6,870 nt of DNA from Pseudomonadota bacterium. Lineage in GTDB: Bacteria; Pseudomonadota; Gammaproteobacteria; Enterobacterales; Enterobacteriaceae. Below the pieces are notes generated by a model. It made no database searches and had not been told where the DNA came from. It saw only the letters and a list, made by a program, of their open reading frames with translations. The DNA is taken from assembly GCA_023454395.1 (NCBI GenBank), contig JAEYFY010000322.1, positions 1-6,870 of the forward strand, read 5' to 3'. The first letter of the stretch is position 1, and each line of letters begins with the position of its first letter. Shown in pieces: positions 6,777-6,870 of this stretch. The translations under genes were made by a program, and so were the position numbers.

Positions 6777-6870
6777 TTATTCAGGTATCGGCATTGCCGT
6801 TGTGTATTTAATTTTTTCCATTGCGAAGTTAGAAGTCACATCAATAAGACCCGGTACGCCATTAACCATA
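6777..6870 (-). CDS. decR: Lrp/AsnC-family regulator DecR-like, C-terminal 30 codons only
   Basis: Only the 3' end is inside the window; the gene continues past base 6870. The visible residues include [19 protein letters not shown] and end [10 protein letters not shown] before a TAA at 6779-6777. They align with the end of E. coli DecR (YbaO; VNSVPGLSDVTSSFAMEQI, then KYTTSLPIE, from memory). This is the last part of the ligand-sensing RAM domain of Lrp-type regulators; the DNA-binding helix-turn-helix is outside the window. In E. coli DecR responds to cysteine and activates a cysteine desulfidase operon. Whether it has that role here cannot be judged from this fragment. The position just upstream of mdlA matches E. 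coli gene order. Confidence 0.85.
   Translation of the reverse strand, partial: MVNGVPGLIDVTSNFAMEKIKYTTAMPIPE

Noticed and set aside
1..6870. Mobile elements, CRISPR arrays, tRNA genes or phage genes
   Set aside because: No transposase, integrase, regularly spaced repeats, tRNA-like folds or phage-like coding sequences were seen; gene content is conserved core chromosome.

Overview
The window is a chromosomal stretch from a low-GC member of the Enterobacterales. The proteins closely resemble Escherichia coli MdlA, MdlB, GlnK, AmtB and TesB, and their order (decR-mdlA-mdlB-glnK-amtB, with tesB convergent) is the E. coli order as I recall it. The AT-rich base composition suggests Proteus or a related Morganellaceae genus such as Providencia. 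This is inference from memory; no search was run.

Layout, left to right. Bases 1-80 are the 5' part of the 4.5S signal recognition particle RNA gene (ffs) on the minus strand, cut by the window edge; its promoter and a short leader lie at 81-139. Bases 140-396 hold no convincing gene but include an unusual set of overlapping inverted repeats just upstream of tesB. tesB (397-1272, plus strand) encodes acyl-CoA thioesterase II. A hairpin at 1283-1309 separates it from the convergent glnK-amtB operon. glnK (2620-2958) and amtB (1315-2607), both on the minus strand, encode a PII signalling protein and the ammonium channel it gates. Upstream of glnK are a near-consensus sigma-54 promoter, an IHF-like site and an NtrC-like box. 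Next come the mdlAB terminator (3140-3170), mdlB (3202-4989) and mdlA (4976-6721), which are overlapping half-transporter genes for a heterodimeric ABC exporter. The last 30 codons of a decR-like Lrp/AsnC-family regulator (6777-6870) end the window.

How the genes work together. Under nitrogen limitation, phosphorylated NtrC with sigma-54 RNA polymerase should switch on glnK-amtB. AmtB then conducts ammonium, and GlnK, uridylylated at Tyr51, stays off the channel until nitrogen returns. MdlA and MdlB should pair into one exporter whose two ATP sites are unequal: MdlA has Asp where the catalytic Glu would be, and MdlB has an altered signature motif, so both changes fall in the same composite site. 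tesB and ffs are independent housekeeping genes.

No mobile element, CRISPR array or clearly novel system is visible. The items most worth a second look are the alternative hairpins upstream of tesB, the GNRA-capped hairpin at the start of the predicted 4.5S precursor, the compact glnK control region and the asymmetric ATP sites of MdlAB.
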